64,000 nt of DNA from JAJPKK01 sp963787675 (GCA_963787675.1 CAWBDV010000016.1:62001-126000), one strand, 5' to 3'. Shown: positions 7,924 through 16,547, numbered from the stretch's first letter. Program-made: numbers and translations. The notes: generated by a model from the letters alone, not told the origin.

Positions 7924-9162
7924 TCAGTTGGTCGCGTTCTTCACCTCGACCACGCCCACCTCGTTCTCAAGGCTGTTGGCAAGGATCGGATTGCCGTCGC
8001 GGTCAACGTCCATGTTGCGGACGATATCGCCACCACCCGGAATCGCCCAGGTCTGAAATTTCTCAGTCTTGGGATCGAAGCGTACAATGGTGTTCGGCTT
8101 TGCCGCTGACTCGCAATACCAGATGCCCCCCTTGGTCGCCGCGATACCGTATGGCAACGACTTTGGACCGCTTGGCGAGGCATATTCCTTGACCTCGCCG
8201 CTTGCCGGATCAAGGCGGCCAAGCCGCCCGCGCGAGTAGTCCGTATACCAGACGACATCATCCGGCGTGATTGCGATGCGCCGCGGGCGAGATCCAGCGT
8301 CGGGCAGTTGGTACTCGTGGATGTGCATGTTGTCGTCGATGGTGGCGACCTTCGGTGCGCCGAACTCGACGAAGAACACCACATTCTTCGAATTCACCGC
8401 CATGCCGTAAGGCCGCGCATTAGGCGTCGGCGGCGTCGCCAGCTTGATGTCGCCTGACTTCGGATCGAGCCGGCCGACGAAATTGCCGTTCTGCACCGTG
8501 AACCACACAATGCCGTTATGGTCGATGACGAGGGTATGAGGATCGCGCGCCTTCGGATCGGGCAGCGGATATTCCTTGACCTCGCCGGTCTTGGTATCGA
8601 GCTTGCCGATAAAGCCGCGGAAATTGCCTGTAAACCAGATGTTGCCGTCCTTGTCCTCGACAAGGCCATGCGGTGCCGACATCGGGTTGACCGGATATTC
8701 CTTGAACGTGCCGCTCTTCGGATCGAGCCGGCCGATCTTGTTGGCAAGCTGGCCACTCCAGAAGATGGAGCCGTCCTTGCCGGCCGCCGGGTCGTGCGGG
8801 CGCGAGCCCGGCGCCGGCAGCGGCCACTCCATGATGTTGACCTCGACCGGACCCGGGATCAGAACCGCGGGCGGCCGCGGCTTTTCGGGGAAGCTGCGGA
8901 TCAGATAGGCGCGCACCGTGTCCCACTGATTGTCCTGCACCGGCGCGCCGAAATTGCGCATCATGTTCGTAACCGTGAGCCAGCCCTCCGGCGTATAGCC
9001 CGCGGTCAGCCGGTTGATGTCATGACATCCGCCGCACACCGCAACCACGATGTCCTTACCAGGACCGGGCGGGAAATTTGCTCCGGGCTGTTGGGCGAGC
9101 GCCGGATGAAGCGAGGAAAGCAGCGCGGCGGCAATCGCCGGCAGAACGAGCTTGGTGGGCAT
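7924..9162 (-). CDS. Exported cytochrome c / Vgb-type beta-propeller fusion (streptogramin-lyase-like)
   Basis: 412 residues with a Sec signal (hydrophobic residues 5-23, ALAQQ). A short heme c domain comes first: CGGCH at residues 43-47, with Met67/68 as possible axial ligand. Then come seven propeller blades with the Vgb signature, repeated as DGSIFWSG, DGNIWFTG, NGIVWFTV and GGIWYCES with PHGLVEDKDG-type turns. Virginiamycin B lyase has this fold, but many environmental homologues lack a known substrate, and the fused heme suggests a redox or sensor role with the periplasmic electron chain. The ATG at 9162 has GGAG upstream. The PQQ dehydrogenase about 6 kb away would be a natural redox partner class, which is inference. 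Confidence 0.8.
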   Translation of the reverse strand: MPTKLVLPAIAAALLSSLHPALAQQPGANFPPGPGKDIVVAVCGGCHDINRLTAGYTPEGWLTVTNMMRNFGAPVQDNQWDTVRAYLIRSFPEKPRPPAVLIPGPVEVNIMEWPLPAPGSRPHDPAAGKDGSIFWSGQLANKIGRLDPKSGTFKEYPVNPMSAPHGLVEDKDGNIWFTGNFRGFIGKLDTKTGEVKEYPLPDPKARDPHTLVIDHNGIVWFTVQNGNFVGRLDPKSGDIKLATPPTPNARPYGMAVNSKNVVFFVEFGAPKVATIDDNMHIHEYQLPDAGSRPRRIAITPDDVVWYTDYSRGRLGRLDPASGEVKEYASPSGPKSLPYGIAATKGGIWYCESAAKPNTIVRFDPKTEKFQTWAIPGGGDIVRNMDVDRDGNPILANSLENEVGVVEVKNATN

Positions 9163-9239
9163 TCAGGTCTCCGCATTGGCTCGAGACGGGGCGGCGGGAA
9201 TATAGCTGGGGGCCCATCCACGAGATAGGGGGTACGAAG

Positions 9240-9455
9240 GCATTCTCACAAATCGTAGCGGCACTTACTGCCAAAGCTTGCCGATATCCTGCTAGTCCCG
9301 CAGGGTGGTATTTTGTTGGCGCAAGTGGAAGCCATCACGACTTTAAGCACGCGACCAAGCCCGGCAAGGTGACACTACCGCACCCGCGCAAGGACTTGCA
9401 TCCGAAGACATTGAAATCGATCTATAAGCAAGCTGGCCTGCAGCAAAAACGGTGA
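9240..9455 (+). pseudogene. hicA: Degraded hicA-like toxin gene, module 1
   Basis: The last ~45 codons are a good HicA: GWYFVGASGSHHDFKH carries the catalytic His region, then KPGKVTLPHPRKDL and TLKSIYKQAGL. Going upstream in frame there is no ATG, GTG or TTG that could start a normal 60-residue HicA; the frame runs back into the divergent promoter. In another frame, bases 9271-9303 encode KLADILLVPQ, which resembles a HicA N-terminus, so a frameshift or small deletion near 9304 is likely. The intact hicB follows four bases after the stop, the normal order. Probably inactive as read. Confidence 0.6.
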
Positions 9456-9459
9456 GACC

Positions 9460-9744
9460 ATGGCTGGTTATATTGCGATAGTGCACAAGGACGACGGCAC
9501 GAGCTACGGGGTTAGCTTTCCGGACGTGCCCGGCTGCGTCTCCGCCGGCGACACGTTTGAGGAAGCAGTCGCAAGCGCCTCCGAAGCGCTCGCAGGGCAT
9601 TTCGCCGCGATGAGAGCGGACGGGGAAACGGTTCCGTCCCCGCGCACCTTCGAAGAACTGAAGCGCGATCCCGAATTCGCGGAAGAAGCGAATGGCGCGA
9701 TCGTCACTGTGGTACAGCCGCAGCGGATGCCGGCTGAAGCGTAA
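9460..9744 (+). CDS. hicB: HicB-family antitoxin, module 1
   Basis: 94 residues. The N-terminal part (YIAIVHKDDGTSYGVSFPDV, then PGCVSAGDTFEEAVASASEAL) is the partially degraded RNase H-like fold of HicB antitoxins, followed by a 25-residue acidic tail in place of a clear DNA-binding domain. HicB binds and blocks HicA, a dsRNA-binding mRNA interferase. Here the partner just upstream looks broken, so this antitoxin may be a survivor of a decaying module or may act on the second module. It has a weak ribosome binding site (GTGAG). Confidence 0.8.
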   Translation: MAGYIAIVHKDDGTSYGVSFPDVPGCVSAGDTFEEAVASASEALAGHFAAMRADGETVPSPRTFEELKRDPEFAEEANGAIVTVVQPQRMPAEA

Positions 9745-9841
9745 AGAGGCGAATACGTGTCACTGGCACGCGTACTTCCGACGCACTAATCCGTGCGTCG
9801 TACGATGGATTCTCGCTGGACCAAACGTCAGTGATCTGACC

Positions 9842-10034
9842 GTGAAAGTGAGAGAAGCGATAAAGCTTGTCGAGGAACACGGCTGGTACATCGTCGCGAC
9901 GCGCGGTAGTCACCGTCAATTCAAACATCCTCAACGGCCTGGGCGTGTTACAATCGCTGGGAAACCCTCAGATGATCTTGCGCCGAGTACACTCAACAGC
10001 ATCGAAGCAGGCGGGCCTAAAGGAGAACTCTTGA
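9842..10034 (+). CDS. hicA: HicA-like toxin, module 2, frameshifted near its 3' end
   Basis: The GTG at 9842 starts VKVREAIKLVEEHGWYIVATRGSHRQ-type sequence, a full HicA N-terminus with the catalytic His (GSHRQFKH) and TIAGKPSDDLAPSTLNSI. After that Ile, bases 9998-10034 would read on as KQAGLKENS and stop at TGA 10032-10034 if two bases were restored. As sequenced, the frame instead continues as EAGGPKGELL straight into hicB with no stop. The repaired stop would overlap the hicB start as TGATG, the usual coupled arrangement. So either a two-base deletion damaged the toxin tail or a HicA-HicB fusion of 132 residues is made. Confidence 0.65.
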
Positions 10035-10240
10035 TGCGCTATGCGGTCGTGATCGAGAAAGCGCGGGGAAACTACTCAGCCTACGTGCCGGATTTGCCCG
10101 GCTGCGTGGCAACCGGTCTAACGGTGGAGGAAGTCGAGCAGCAACTTCGCGAGGCAATTCGTTTCCATATTGCAGGAATGCAGGAAGACGGATTGCCGAT
10201 ACCTGAGCCCACAAGTATTGCCGATTATGTTGATGCTTAG
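10034..10240 (+). CDS. hicB: HicB-family antitoxin, module 2
   Basis: 68 residues from the ATG at 10034, preceded by AAAGGAG with eight bases spacing, so it can be translated independently of the fused upstream frame. The protein is a short HicB: MRYAVVIEKARGNYSAYV, PDLPGCVATGLTVEEVEQQL, FHIAGMQEDGLPIPEPTS. That is the complete minimal antitoxin fold without a DNA-binding tail. It differs clearly in sequence and length from the first HicB, so the two modules are unrelated insertions or old duplicates rather than a recent tandem copy. Confidence 0.85.
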   Translation: MRYAVVIEKARGNYSAYVPDLPGCVATGLTVEEVEQQLREAIRFHIAGMQEDGLPIPEPTSIADYVDA

Positions 10241-10324
10241 GCGAGAGCTGGTCAACCAATAAAGCCGACTGCGCCTCGGGCGTCAAAAGTCCTATAACGC
10301 GGCCAACTCAGCTTAGGAATGCCC

Positions 10325-11983
10325 ATGAACGCGCCCCTCTCGTCCCATCCCCTTCCGCCCTACAAACACGTCCCGTTGTTCCCGCTCGGCAAGGACACGA
10401 CGCCCTATCGCAAGATCGCGACGGAAGGCGTGCAGGTCGAGCGCGTTTTGGGTGAGGAGGTGGTCGTCGTCTCCCGCGAAGCGCTCCGCGCGCTTGCCGA
10501 GGCGGCATTCTCAGACATCAATCATTTGCTGCGCCCGGCGCATTTGAAGCAGTTGCGCGCGATCCTCGACGATCCCGAGGCGTCAGATAACGACAAGTTC
10601 GTCGCCTTCGACTTCCTCAAGAACGCCAACATCGCGGCGGGCGGCGTGTTGCCCATGTGCCAGGACACCGGCACCGCCATCATCATGGGCAAAAAGGGCC
10701 GGCTGATCTGGACCGATGGCGACGACGAAGGTGCGCTCGCCGAGGGTGCGCGCGACGCGTACCTGAAAAAGAATCTGCGCTACTCGCAGCTCGCGCCGCT
10801 GTCGATGTTCGAGGAGAAGAACACCAAGAACAACATGCCGGCGCAGGTCGAGATTTATTCGGAGGGCGAGCGCGACGCCGCCTCCGTCTACAAGCTCTTG
10901 TTCATCGCCAAAGGCGGCGGCTCGGCCAACAAGGCGTTCCTGTTCCAGGCAACGCCCTCGATCCTGACGCACGACCGCCTGCTCGCGTTCCTCAAGGAAA
11001 AAGTGCTCACGCTCGGCACCGCCGCATGCCCGCCCTATCACCTTGCCATCGTGATCGGCGGGACGTCGGTCGAGCTCACGATGAAGACCGTCAAGCTCGC
11101 CTCGACCAAGTATTACGACACGCTGCCGACCACGGGCTCCGAGGACGGCCATGCCTTCCGTGATGTTGAAATGGAGCAGGAAATCCAGCGCATGACCCAG
11201 TCGCTCGGCGTCGGCGCGCAATTCGGCGGCAAATATTTCTGCCATGACGTGCGGGTGATCCGGCTGCCGCGCCACGGCGCCTCGTTGCCGATCGGGCTTG
11301 GCGTGTCGTGCTCGGCCGACCGCCAGGCGCTTGGCAAGATCACGCGCGACGGTGTGTTCCTCGAGGAGCTCGAGCATCATCCCGCGCAATATCTGCCCGA
11401 GATCGATACGGCGAAGCTCGGCGGGTCGGTGGTCGCCGTCGATCTCAACCGGCCGATGAAGGACATCCTCGCGACCTTGACGAAATATCCGATCAAGACG
11501 CGGCTCTCGCTGTCAGGCCCGATGATCGTTGCACGCGACCTTGCGCACGCGAAGCTGCGCGAGCGGCTGGAGCGCGGCGAAGGACTGCCGGATTATTTCA
11601 AGAATCATCCGATCTATTACGCCGGCCCCGCCAAGACGCCGGAGGGCTATGCTTCCGGTGCGTTCGGCCCAACTACGGCCGGGCGCATGGACTCATTCGT
11701 TGATGATTTCCAGGCGGCCGGCGGCTCGATGGTGTCGGTCGCCAAGGGCAACCGCTCGTCGCAGGTGCGCGAGGCGTGCAAGAGGCATGGCGGCTTCTAC
11801 CTCGCCTCGATCGGCGGCGCCGCCGCAAACCTCGCCGAGCACTGCATCAAGAAGGTCGAGGTGGTGGAATATCCCGAACTCGGCATGGAGGCGATCTGGC
11901 GCATCGAAGTCGAAAATTTCCCGGCCTTCATCGTCATCGACGACAAGGGCAACGACTTCTTCAAAGAGCTGAATCTCGGCTGA
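10325..11983 (+). CDS. fumA: Fumarate hydratase, class I (4Fe-4S)
   Basis: 552 residues; converts fumarate to malate in the TCA cycle. The ATG at 10325 is preferred over that at 10319 because AGGA lies six bases upstream of it. The three Fe-S cluster ligands of class I fumarases are all present: MCQDTGTA (C112), TAACPPYH (C235) and FCHDVRVIRLPRHG (C306). The N-terminal alpha domain and C-terminal beta domain (AYASGAFGPTTAGRMD-like segment, then NLAEHCIKK) are both complete, so it is the single-chain form. Class I enzymes are oxygen-sensitive. It is alone in its transcript apart from the cupin downstream. Confidence 0.93.
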   Translation: MNAPLSSHPLPPYKHVPLFPLGKDTTPYRKIATEGVQVERVLGEEVVVVSREALRALAEAAFSDINHLLRPAHLKQLRAILDDPEASDNDKFVAFDFLKNANIAAGGVLPMCQDTGTAIIMGKKGRLIWTDGDDEGALAEGARDAYLKKNLRYSQLAPLSMFEEKNTKNNMPAQVEIYSEGERDAASVYKLLFIAKGGGSANKAFLFQATPSILTHDRLLAFLKEKVLTLGTAACPPYHLAIVIGGTSVELTMKTVKLASTKYYDTLPTTGSEDGHAFRDVEMEQEIQRMTQSLGVGAQFGGKYFCHDVRVIRLPRHGASLPIGLGVSCSADRQALGKITRDGVFLEELEHHPAQYLPEIDTAKLGGSVVAVDLNRPMKDILATLTKYPIKTRLSLSGPMIVARDLAHAKLRERLERGEGLPDYFKNHPIYYAGPAKTPEGYASGAFGPTTAGRMDSFVDDFQAAGGSMVSVAKGNRSSQVREACKRHGGFYLASIGGAAANLAEHCIKKVEVVEYPELGMEAIWRIEVENFPAFIVIDDKGNDFFKELNLG

Positions 11984-12037
11984 GGGTGCAGTATCAACGT
12001 GGGCACGACGATGTCTAAAACAAAAGGGAGGTACGTC

Positions 12038-12478
12038 ATGTTGCAATCTCGACATCTCGCTCGAACGGCGTTTGCGCTTCTTGGTGTTGCGGCGCTCGCG
12101 GGCGCATTCACGCTGGGGACCGTGGTGGCGCAGCAGCCGATGCCGCCGACCAAGGTGAGCCAGCTGATGAAGCAGACGCTTGGCGATATTGCCGGGCGCG
12201 AAGTGATGATGATCACCCTCGACATTCCTCCGGGGGGCGGCTCGCCGCCGCATCGGCATCCGACCGCGCATAATTTCGGCTACGTGCTGGAGGGCGCTTA
12301 CAAGATTAAGGTCGATGACGGCCCTGAGAAAGTTCTCACCAAGGGGCAGGTGTTCTACGAAGCACCGGGGCAGCTTCATGCGGTGTCGCGCAACGCGAGC
12401 GATACCGAGCCGGCGAAGGTGTTGGTGGTGGCCATCGCCGAAGCCGGCAAGCCGCTGACGGTGCCGGAAAAGCAATAG
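12038..12478 (+). CDS. Exported cupin-domain protein
   Basis: 146 residues. The ATG at 12038 is chosen over 11999 and 12011 because GGGAGG lies seven bases before it and it opens a signal peptide (MLQSRHLARTAFALLGVAAL, cleavage near VVAQQ). A single cupin barrel follows with metal-ligand motif 1 PPHRHPTAHNFGYVLEG (two His and a Glu region) and motif 2 GQVFYEAPGQLHAVSRN with its His. Small periplasmic cupins bind a divalent metal, with unknown substrates. It lies between fumarase and an aromatic monooxygenase on the same strand. Confidence 0.8.
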   Translation: MLQSRHLARTAFALLGVAALAGAFTLGTVVAQQPMPPTKVSQLMKQTLGDIAGREVMMITLDIPPGGGSPPHRHPTAHNFGYVLEGAYKIKVDDGPEKVLTKGQVFYEAPGQLHAVSRNASDTEPAKVLVVAIAEAGKPLTVPEKQ

Positions 12479-12521
12479 GCGTTGTGTTGCTGCCGTCGCG
12501 TCGAACGATGAGAGCGCACGA

Positions 12522-13712
12522 TTGAAGCACCACATTCTCATTGCAGGTGGCGGCATCGGCGGCATGGCGGCGGCGCTCGCGCTCCTCGATCGCGGCCACG
12601 ACGTCGATGTCTTCGAACAGGCGGCCGAGCTCAAGGAGTTCGGCGCCGGCGTCCAGATCAGTCCGAACGGCACCCGCGCGCTTGATGCGCTTGGCGTGCT
12701 CGAGCCGTTGCGCGCGCTGTCCTGCGAGACCGTCGGCAAGGAAGTGCGGCTGTGGAACACCGGTCGGACCTGGAAGCTGTTCGATCTCGGCACCGAGGCA
12801 ATCGAGCGTTACGGCTTTCCCTATGTCACGGTGTTTCGTCCCGACCTTCTGCAAGTGCTCGTCGACGCGGTGCGCGCCAAAAAGTCCGATGCGATCCATC
12901 TCGGCAAACGCGCGACCGGCGCGAGCGAGCGCGATGGCCGGGTGACGCTTGCGTTCGAAGACGGCACCACCGCGGTCGGCGATGCGCTGATCGGTGCCGA
13001 TGGCGTGCATTCGCGCATTCGCCACGGTCTGTTCGGCGGCGATCGCCCGCGCTTCTTCGGCATGATCGCCTGGCGCGGCGTGATCCCGATCGAGCGCGTG
13101 CCGCCACAGATCAGCCGCGACAAGGCCACCAACTGGATCGGCGTCGGCGGTCACGTGGTGCATTACCCGTTGCGGGCCGGCAAGCTCATGAACTTCGTCG
13201 GCATCCAGGAGCGCAACGACTGGCGCGTCGAATCATGGACGACCGAAGGTTCGGTCGAGGAATGCCTCAACGATCACAAGGGCTGGCATCCGGACGTTCA
13301 CGCGCTGATCCGCGCGGCGCCGCGCCTCTACAAGTGGGCGCTGATGGGGCGCGATCCGCTGCCGCAATGGACAGTCGGCCGTACCACGTTGCTCGGGGAC
13401 GCATGCCATCCGACGCTGCCGATGCTCGCCCAAGGCGCGGTGATGGCGATCGAGGATGCCGTGATCATCGGCCGCTGCTTCGACAAGTACGGCGACGTCG
13501 AGACGGCGCTGAAGCGTTACCAAGAGGCGCGCGTCGCGCTCACGACTCGCAAGGTCGTCGGTGCCAACGACAACGCGGTGCGTTTCCACAATCCCGCGCT
13601 CGGAACCGAGGCCGGCGCCACCGCCTACGTTGATCGCGAATGGAGTCGCGACGCTGTGATTCGCCGGTACGAATGGATTTTCACGTACAAAGTCGATACG
13701 ATTGAGGTTTGA
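12522..13712 (+). CDS. FAD-dependent aromatic monooxygenase (salicylate / 3-hydroxybenzoate hydroxylase type)
   Basis: 396 residues, cytoplasmic, group A flavoprotein hydroxylase. The start is TTG at 12522; no ATG or GTG in frame lies near, and the protein begins right at the FAD-binding strand (HHILIAGGGIGGMAAAL, GxGxxG at residues 9-14). The DG motif is DALIGADGVHSRIR and the GD motif is TLLGDACHPTLPMLAQGA (Asp at about 293). These three fingerprints identify the NAD(P)H-dependent hydroxylases that oxidise salicylate, 3-hydroxybenzoate and similar acids. The UbiD-family enzyme downstream supports aromatic metabolism. The exact substrate cannot be read from sequence. Confidence 0.85.
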   Translation: MKHHILIAGGGIGGMAAALALLDRGHDVDVFEQAAELKEFGAGVQISPNGTRALDALGVLEPLRALSCETVGKEVRLWNTGRTWKLFDLGTEAIERYGFPYVTVFRPDLLQVLVDAVRAKKSDAIHLGKRATGASERDGRVTLAFEDGTTAVGDALIGADGVHSRIRHGLFGGDRPRFFGMIAWRGVIPIERVPPQISRDKATNWIGVGGHVVHYPLRAGKLMNFVGIQERNDWRVESWTTEGSVEECLNDHKGWHPDVHALIRAAPRLYKWALMGRDPLPQWTVGRTTLLGDACHPTLPMLAQGAVMAIEDAVIIGRCFDKYGDVETALKRYQEARVALTTRKVVGANDNAVRFHNPALGTEAGATAYVDREWSRDAVIRRYEWIFTYKVDTIEV

Positions 13713-13917
13713 AAGAGGCTCGAAATTGGAACCCTGCATCACCACGCAGAATGGCAGCCGCATGCATACGCTTTGTGAATTGAGGGACGGCATTTTCGGC
13801 CGTGCCACAATGGCTCAGAGACTTGAGCACGGGCGTCCGGCGAATCATCGCCGGGCTTGAAAGCTTAAGCCTCGCCTGCTCTCATTGGCCATGGCGAAGA
13901 GAAAAGGACAATCGCGC

Positions 13918-14895
13918 ATGCCATCCGTGAGCGACTATAAAGTTCCGGCGGAGCATCAACCCAAAACGTCGGACTACGGCTTCGACCTCGATACCGCCAT
14001 GAGTGCTGTCGTCGGGCTGCGCGCGATTGTGCCGGATGATGCCTTCACGGCGAAAACGCTGGGTACCGAGCGGGCCGGCAACGGCGTCGTGATTCGCGAT
14101 ACCGGCCTTGTGCTCACCATCGGCTACCTCATCACTGAAGCCGAATCGATCTGGCTCAGCCGCCTTGGCGGCAGCGCGGTGCCGGGTCACGCTCTCGCCT
14201 ATGATCAGGAGACCGGCTTCGGGCTCGTGCAGGCGCTGGCGCGCCTCGACCTGCCGGCGCTGCCGATTGGCGATTCGGGGCGTACCCAGGTTGGCGACCG
14301 CGTGGTTGTCGCCGGCTTCGGCGGCCGGCAGCGCTCGGTCGCTGCGCGCATTGTCGCCAAGCAGGAGTTCGCCGGCTATTGGGAATACGTGCTCGACGAG
14401 GCGATCTTTACGGCGCCCGCGCATCCCAATTGGGGCGGCACCGCGATGATCGGCTCTGCCGGAGAGCTCCTGGGCATCGGCTCGCTCCAACTCGAGCAAG
14501 GCCGCGAGCGCAATGTCTCGGGGCATCTCAATATGATCGTGCCGATCGATCTTTTGAAGCCGATCCTCGACGATCTCTTGCGTCATGGCCGGCCCAGCCG
14601 GCCGCCGCGGCCGTGGCTCGGCCTTTATGCAGCCGACATCGAAGATCGCATCGTGGTGATCGGCCTCGCCGACGGTGGCCCGGCGCAGAAGGCCGGCTTG
14701 CGCACCGGCGACGTCGTCTTGACGGTCGGCGGCGAGGAGGTGCGCGATCTTGCCGGCCTGTTCCGCCGCATCTGGTCGCTCGGCAACGCCGGTGTCGACA
14801 TCCCGATCGCGATCGATCGCGATGGCCGCAAGGCCGAGCATAGGATCACGTCAGCTGACCGCAGCCAATTCTTCAAAGTGCCCAAGCTTCACTGA
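13918..14895 (+). CDS. HtrA/DegP-like S1C protein with PDZ domain, catalytic triad lost
   Basis: 325 residues from the ATG at 13918 (AAGGA nine bases upstream); ATG 13891 is an alternative. A trypsin-like S1C barrel (residues ~20-215) is followed by one PDZ domain (PRPWLGLYAADIE, then GPAQKAGLRTGDVVL). Alignment by eye with DegP puts Tyr where the catalytic His should be (LTIGYLITE against VTNNHVV), Gly in place of Asp (TGFGLVQ against SDIALIQ) and Trp in place of Ser (PNWGGTAM against GNSGGAL). No signal peptide or membrane anchor is seen, so it would be cytoplasmic. Likely a non-proteolytic binding or scaffold protein. Confidence 0.8.
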   Translation: MPSVSDYKVPAEHQPKTSDYGFDLDTAMSAVVGLRAIVPDDAFTAKTLGTERAGNGVVIRDTGLVLTIGYLITEAESIWLSRLGGSAVPGHALAYDQETGFGLVQALARLDLPALPIGDSGRTQVGDRVVVAGFGGRQRSVAARIVAKQEFAGYWEYVLDEAIFTAPAHPNWGGTAMIGSAGELLGIGSLQLEQGRERNVSGHLNMIVPIDLLKPILDDLLRHGRPSRPPRPWLGLYAADIEDRIVVIGLADGGPAQKAGLRTGDVVLTVGGEEVRDLAGLFRRIWSLGNAGVDIPIAIDRDGRKAEHRITSADRSQFFKVPKLH

Positions 14896-14948
14896 GGTCG
14901 CAGTATCTTCTGTGCACTTGTCACGATGCCAGCGCGGACCCGGAAGCC

Positions 14949-16427
14949 ATGGACCAACGCACTAACATCTCCGCTCACATCGCCTATGACGACTTGCGCG
15001 AATGGCTCGCGGAGGCAGAGCGATTGGGCGAAGTCCGCCATGTGCGCGGCGCGTCGTGGCAGGAGGACATCGGGCTCGCGGCCGAGGCGATCCTGCGCGC
15101 CGAGAACGGACCGTGTGTCGTCTTCGACGAGGTGCCGGGCTGCCCCAAAGGTTTCCGGGTGCTGCTCAACATGTTTGCGGGCCGTCGCCGCAACATGACG
15201 CTGGGCTTTCCCGATCATCTCAACAAATGGGAACTGAGCGAGGCCTACCGCGAAGCCTACCTCAGGGATTTGAAGCTCATCCCCCACGAAATCGTCGAGC
15301 ATGGGCCGGTGTTGGAGAACGTGCTCACCGGCGACGACATCGACGCGACCAAATTTCCCTCACCGGTCTGGCACGAAAAGGACGGCGGCCGCTATATCGG
15401 CACCGGCACCTACTCGATCACCTTCGATCCCGACGACAAGTGGTACAACGCCGGCGCCTATCGCTCGCAGGTGCACGACCGCAACACCGTCGGGTGCGTC
15501 ATGGCGAAGGGCCATCACGGCACCCAGCACCGCGAGAAATACTGGAAGCGCGGCGAGGCGCTGCCGGTCGTCATGGCGCTCGGCGGCGATCCGCTCGCGT
15601 TCTTCTACGGCGGCATCGAAGCGCCCTACGGCGTGTTCGAGCTCGACATCATCGGCGGCATGCGCGGCCGTCCGGTGAAGATGGTGCGGGGAAAATTCAC
15701 CGGCCTGCCGTTTCCCGCCAATGCAGAGGTAGTGCTCGAAGGCTTCATTCCTCCGGACAAGGTTCGTGCCGAGGGGCCGTTCGGCGAATGGACCGGTCAT
15801 TATGCGGGCGGTGTCCGCCAGATCCCGGTGCTCGAAATCAAGGCGATCTATCATCGCAACGATCCGATCATCCTCGGCGTCCCGCCCATGGGCGGCGGAC
15901 CCGACGAGATGGCACGCTATCGCGCGGTGATGCGCTCGGCCACGATCAAGCAGAACATGACAAATGCCGGCGTGCCGGAAGTGCAGCAGGTGTGGTGCCA
16001 TGAAGTCGGCGGCGCGCGCATGCTGCACGGCATCTCGATCAAGCAGAAGTACCCGGGCCATTCCGTGCAAGCGCTGCGCATCGGCGCCCAGTGCGGTGCC
16101 TCGGCCTATGCGTCGAAATACGTGATCGTGGTCGACGAGGATGTCGACGTGACCGACCTCAATCATCTGTTATGGGCGATGCTGACGCGCACCGACCCCA
16201 AGCAGTCGATTCAGTTCATCGCGGGCTCGTGGGATTCGAACGCCGATCCGGCCCTGCCGCCCGAGCGCAAGGCCTCGGGCGATCAGACGCACTCGGTGGC
16301 GCTCATCGACGCCAGCAAGCCCTATCATTGGCGCGACAAGTTTCCGCCCAGCAACGCGCCGAGCGCCGAGGTGATGCGCAAGGCGCGTGAAAAGTTCGGC
16401 TGGCTGCTCGACGGCAACAAGCGCTGA
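14949..16427 (+). CDS. UbiD-family (prenylated-FMN) decarboxylase
   Basis: 492 residues, close to the usual UbiD length. Family features are the central split-barrel segment around GTGTYSITFDPDDKWYNAG and the Glu-rich catalytic region IPPDKVRAEGPFGEWTGHY, which supplies the glutamates of the E-R-E catalytic set. The C-terminal dimer region includes HLLWAMLTRTDP. Such enzymes reversibly decarboxylate aromatic or alpha,beta-unsaturated acids using prFMN. The prenyltransferase UbiX that makes the cofactor is not in the window. The neighbouring FAD hydroxylase suggests a catabolic rather than ubiquinone role, but that is inference. Confidence 0.85.
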   Translation: MDQRTNISAHIAYDDLREWLAEAERLGEVRHVRGASWQEDIGLAAEAILRAENGPCVVFDEVPGCPKGFRVLLNMFAGRRRNMTLGFPDHLNKWELSEAYREAYLRDLKLIPHEIVEHGPVLENVLTGDDIDATKFPSPVWHEKDGGRYIGTGTYSITFDPDDKWYNAGAYRSQVHDRNTVGCVMAKGHHGTQHREKYWKRGEALPVVMALGGDPLAFFYGGIEAPYGVFELDIIGGMRGRPVKMVRGKFTGLPFPANAEVVLEGFIPPDKVRAEGPFGEWTGHYAGGVRQIPVLEIKAIYHRNDPIILGVPPMGGGPDEMARYRAVMRSATIKQNMTNAGVPEVQQVWCHEVGGARMLHGISIKQKYPGHSVQALRIGAQCGASAYASKYVIVVDEDVDVTDLNHLLWAMLTRTDPKQSIQFIAGSWDSNADPALPPERKASGDQTHSVALIDASKPYHWRDKFPPSNAPSAEVMRKAREKFGWLLDGNKR

Positions 16428-16434
16428 TGGGCGT

Positions 16435-16547
16435 CGTAGGGTGCGCAAAGCGAAGCGTGCGCACCGTTTTATCGCGAACGGTGCGCACGGCGGAAAGATA
16501 TCCTTGCCAATAATCGACGGTCCGCGGCCGCCTTTGCGCACTCTACG
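16435..16547. repeat. Palindromic intergenic repeat, copy 2
   Basis: Starts CGTAGGGTGCGCAAAGCG and ends CCTTTGCGCACTCTACG. The inner hairpin has perfect 13-base arms, CGTGCGCACCGTT (16456-16468) and AACGGTGCGCACG (16477-16489). The right end overlaps the stop codon of the minus-strand TMEM175-like gene by five bases, so the repeat lies inside that gene's 3' end. Confidence 0.85.

Noticed and set aside
7749..8192. 147-codon plus-strand frame across repeat copy 1
   Set aside because: It reads through the palindromic repeat and then the antisense of the propeller gene; no protein features.
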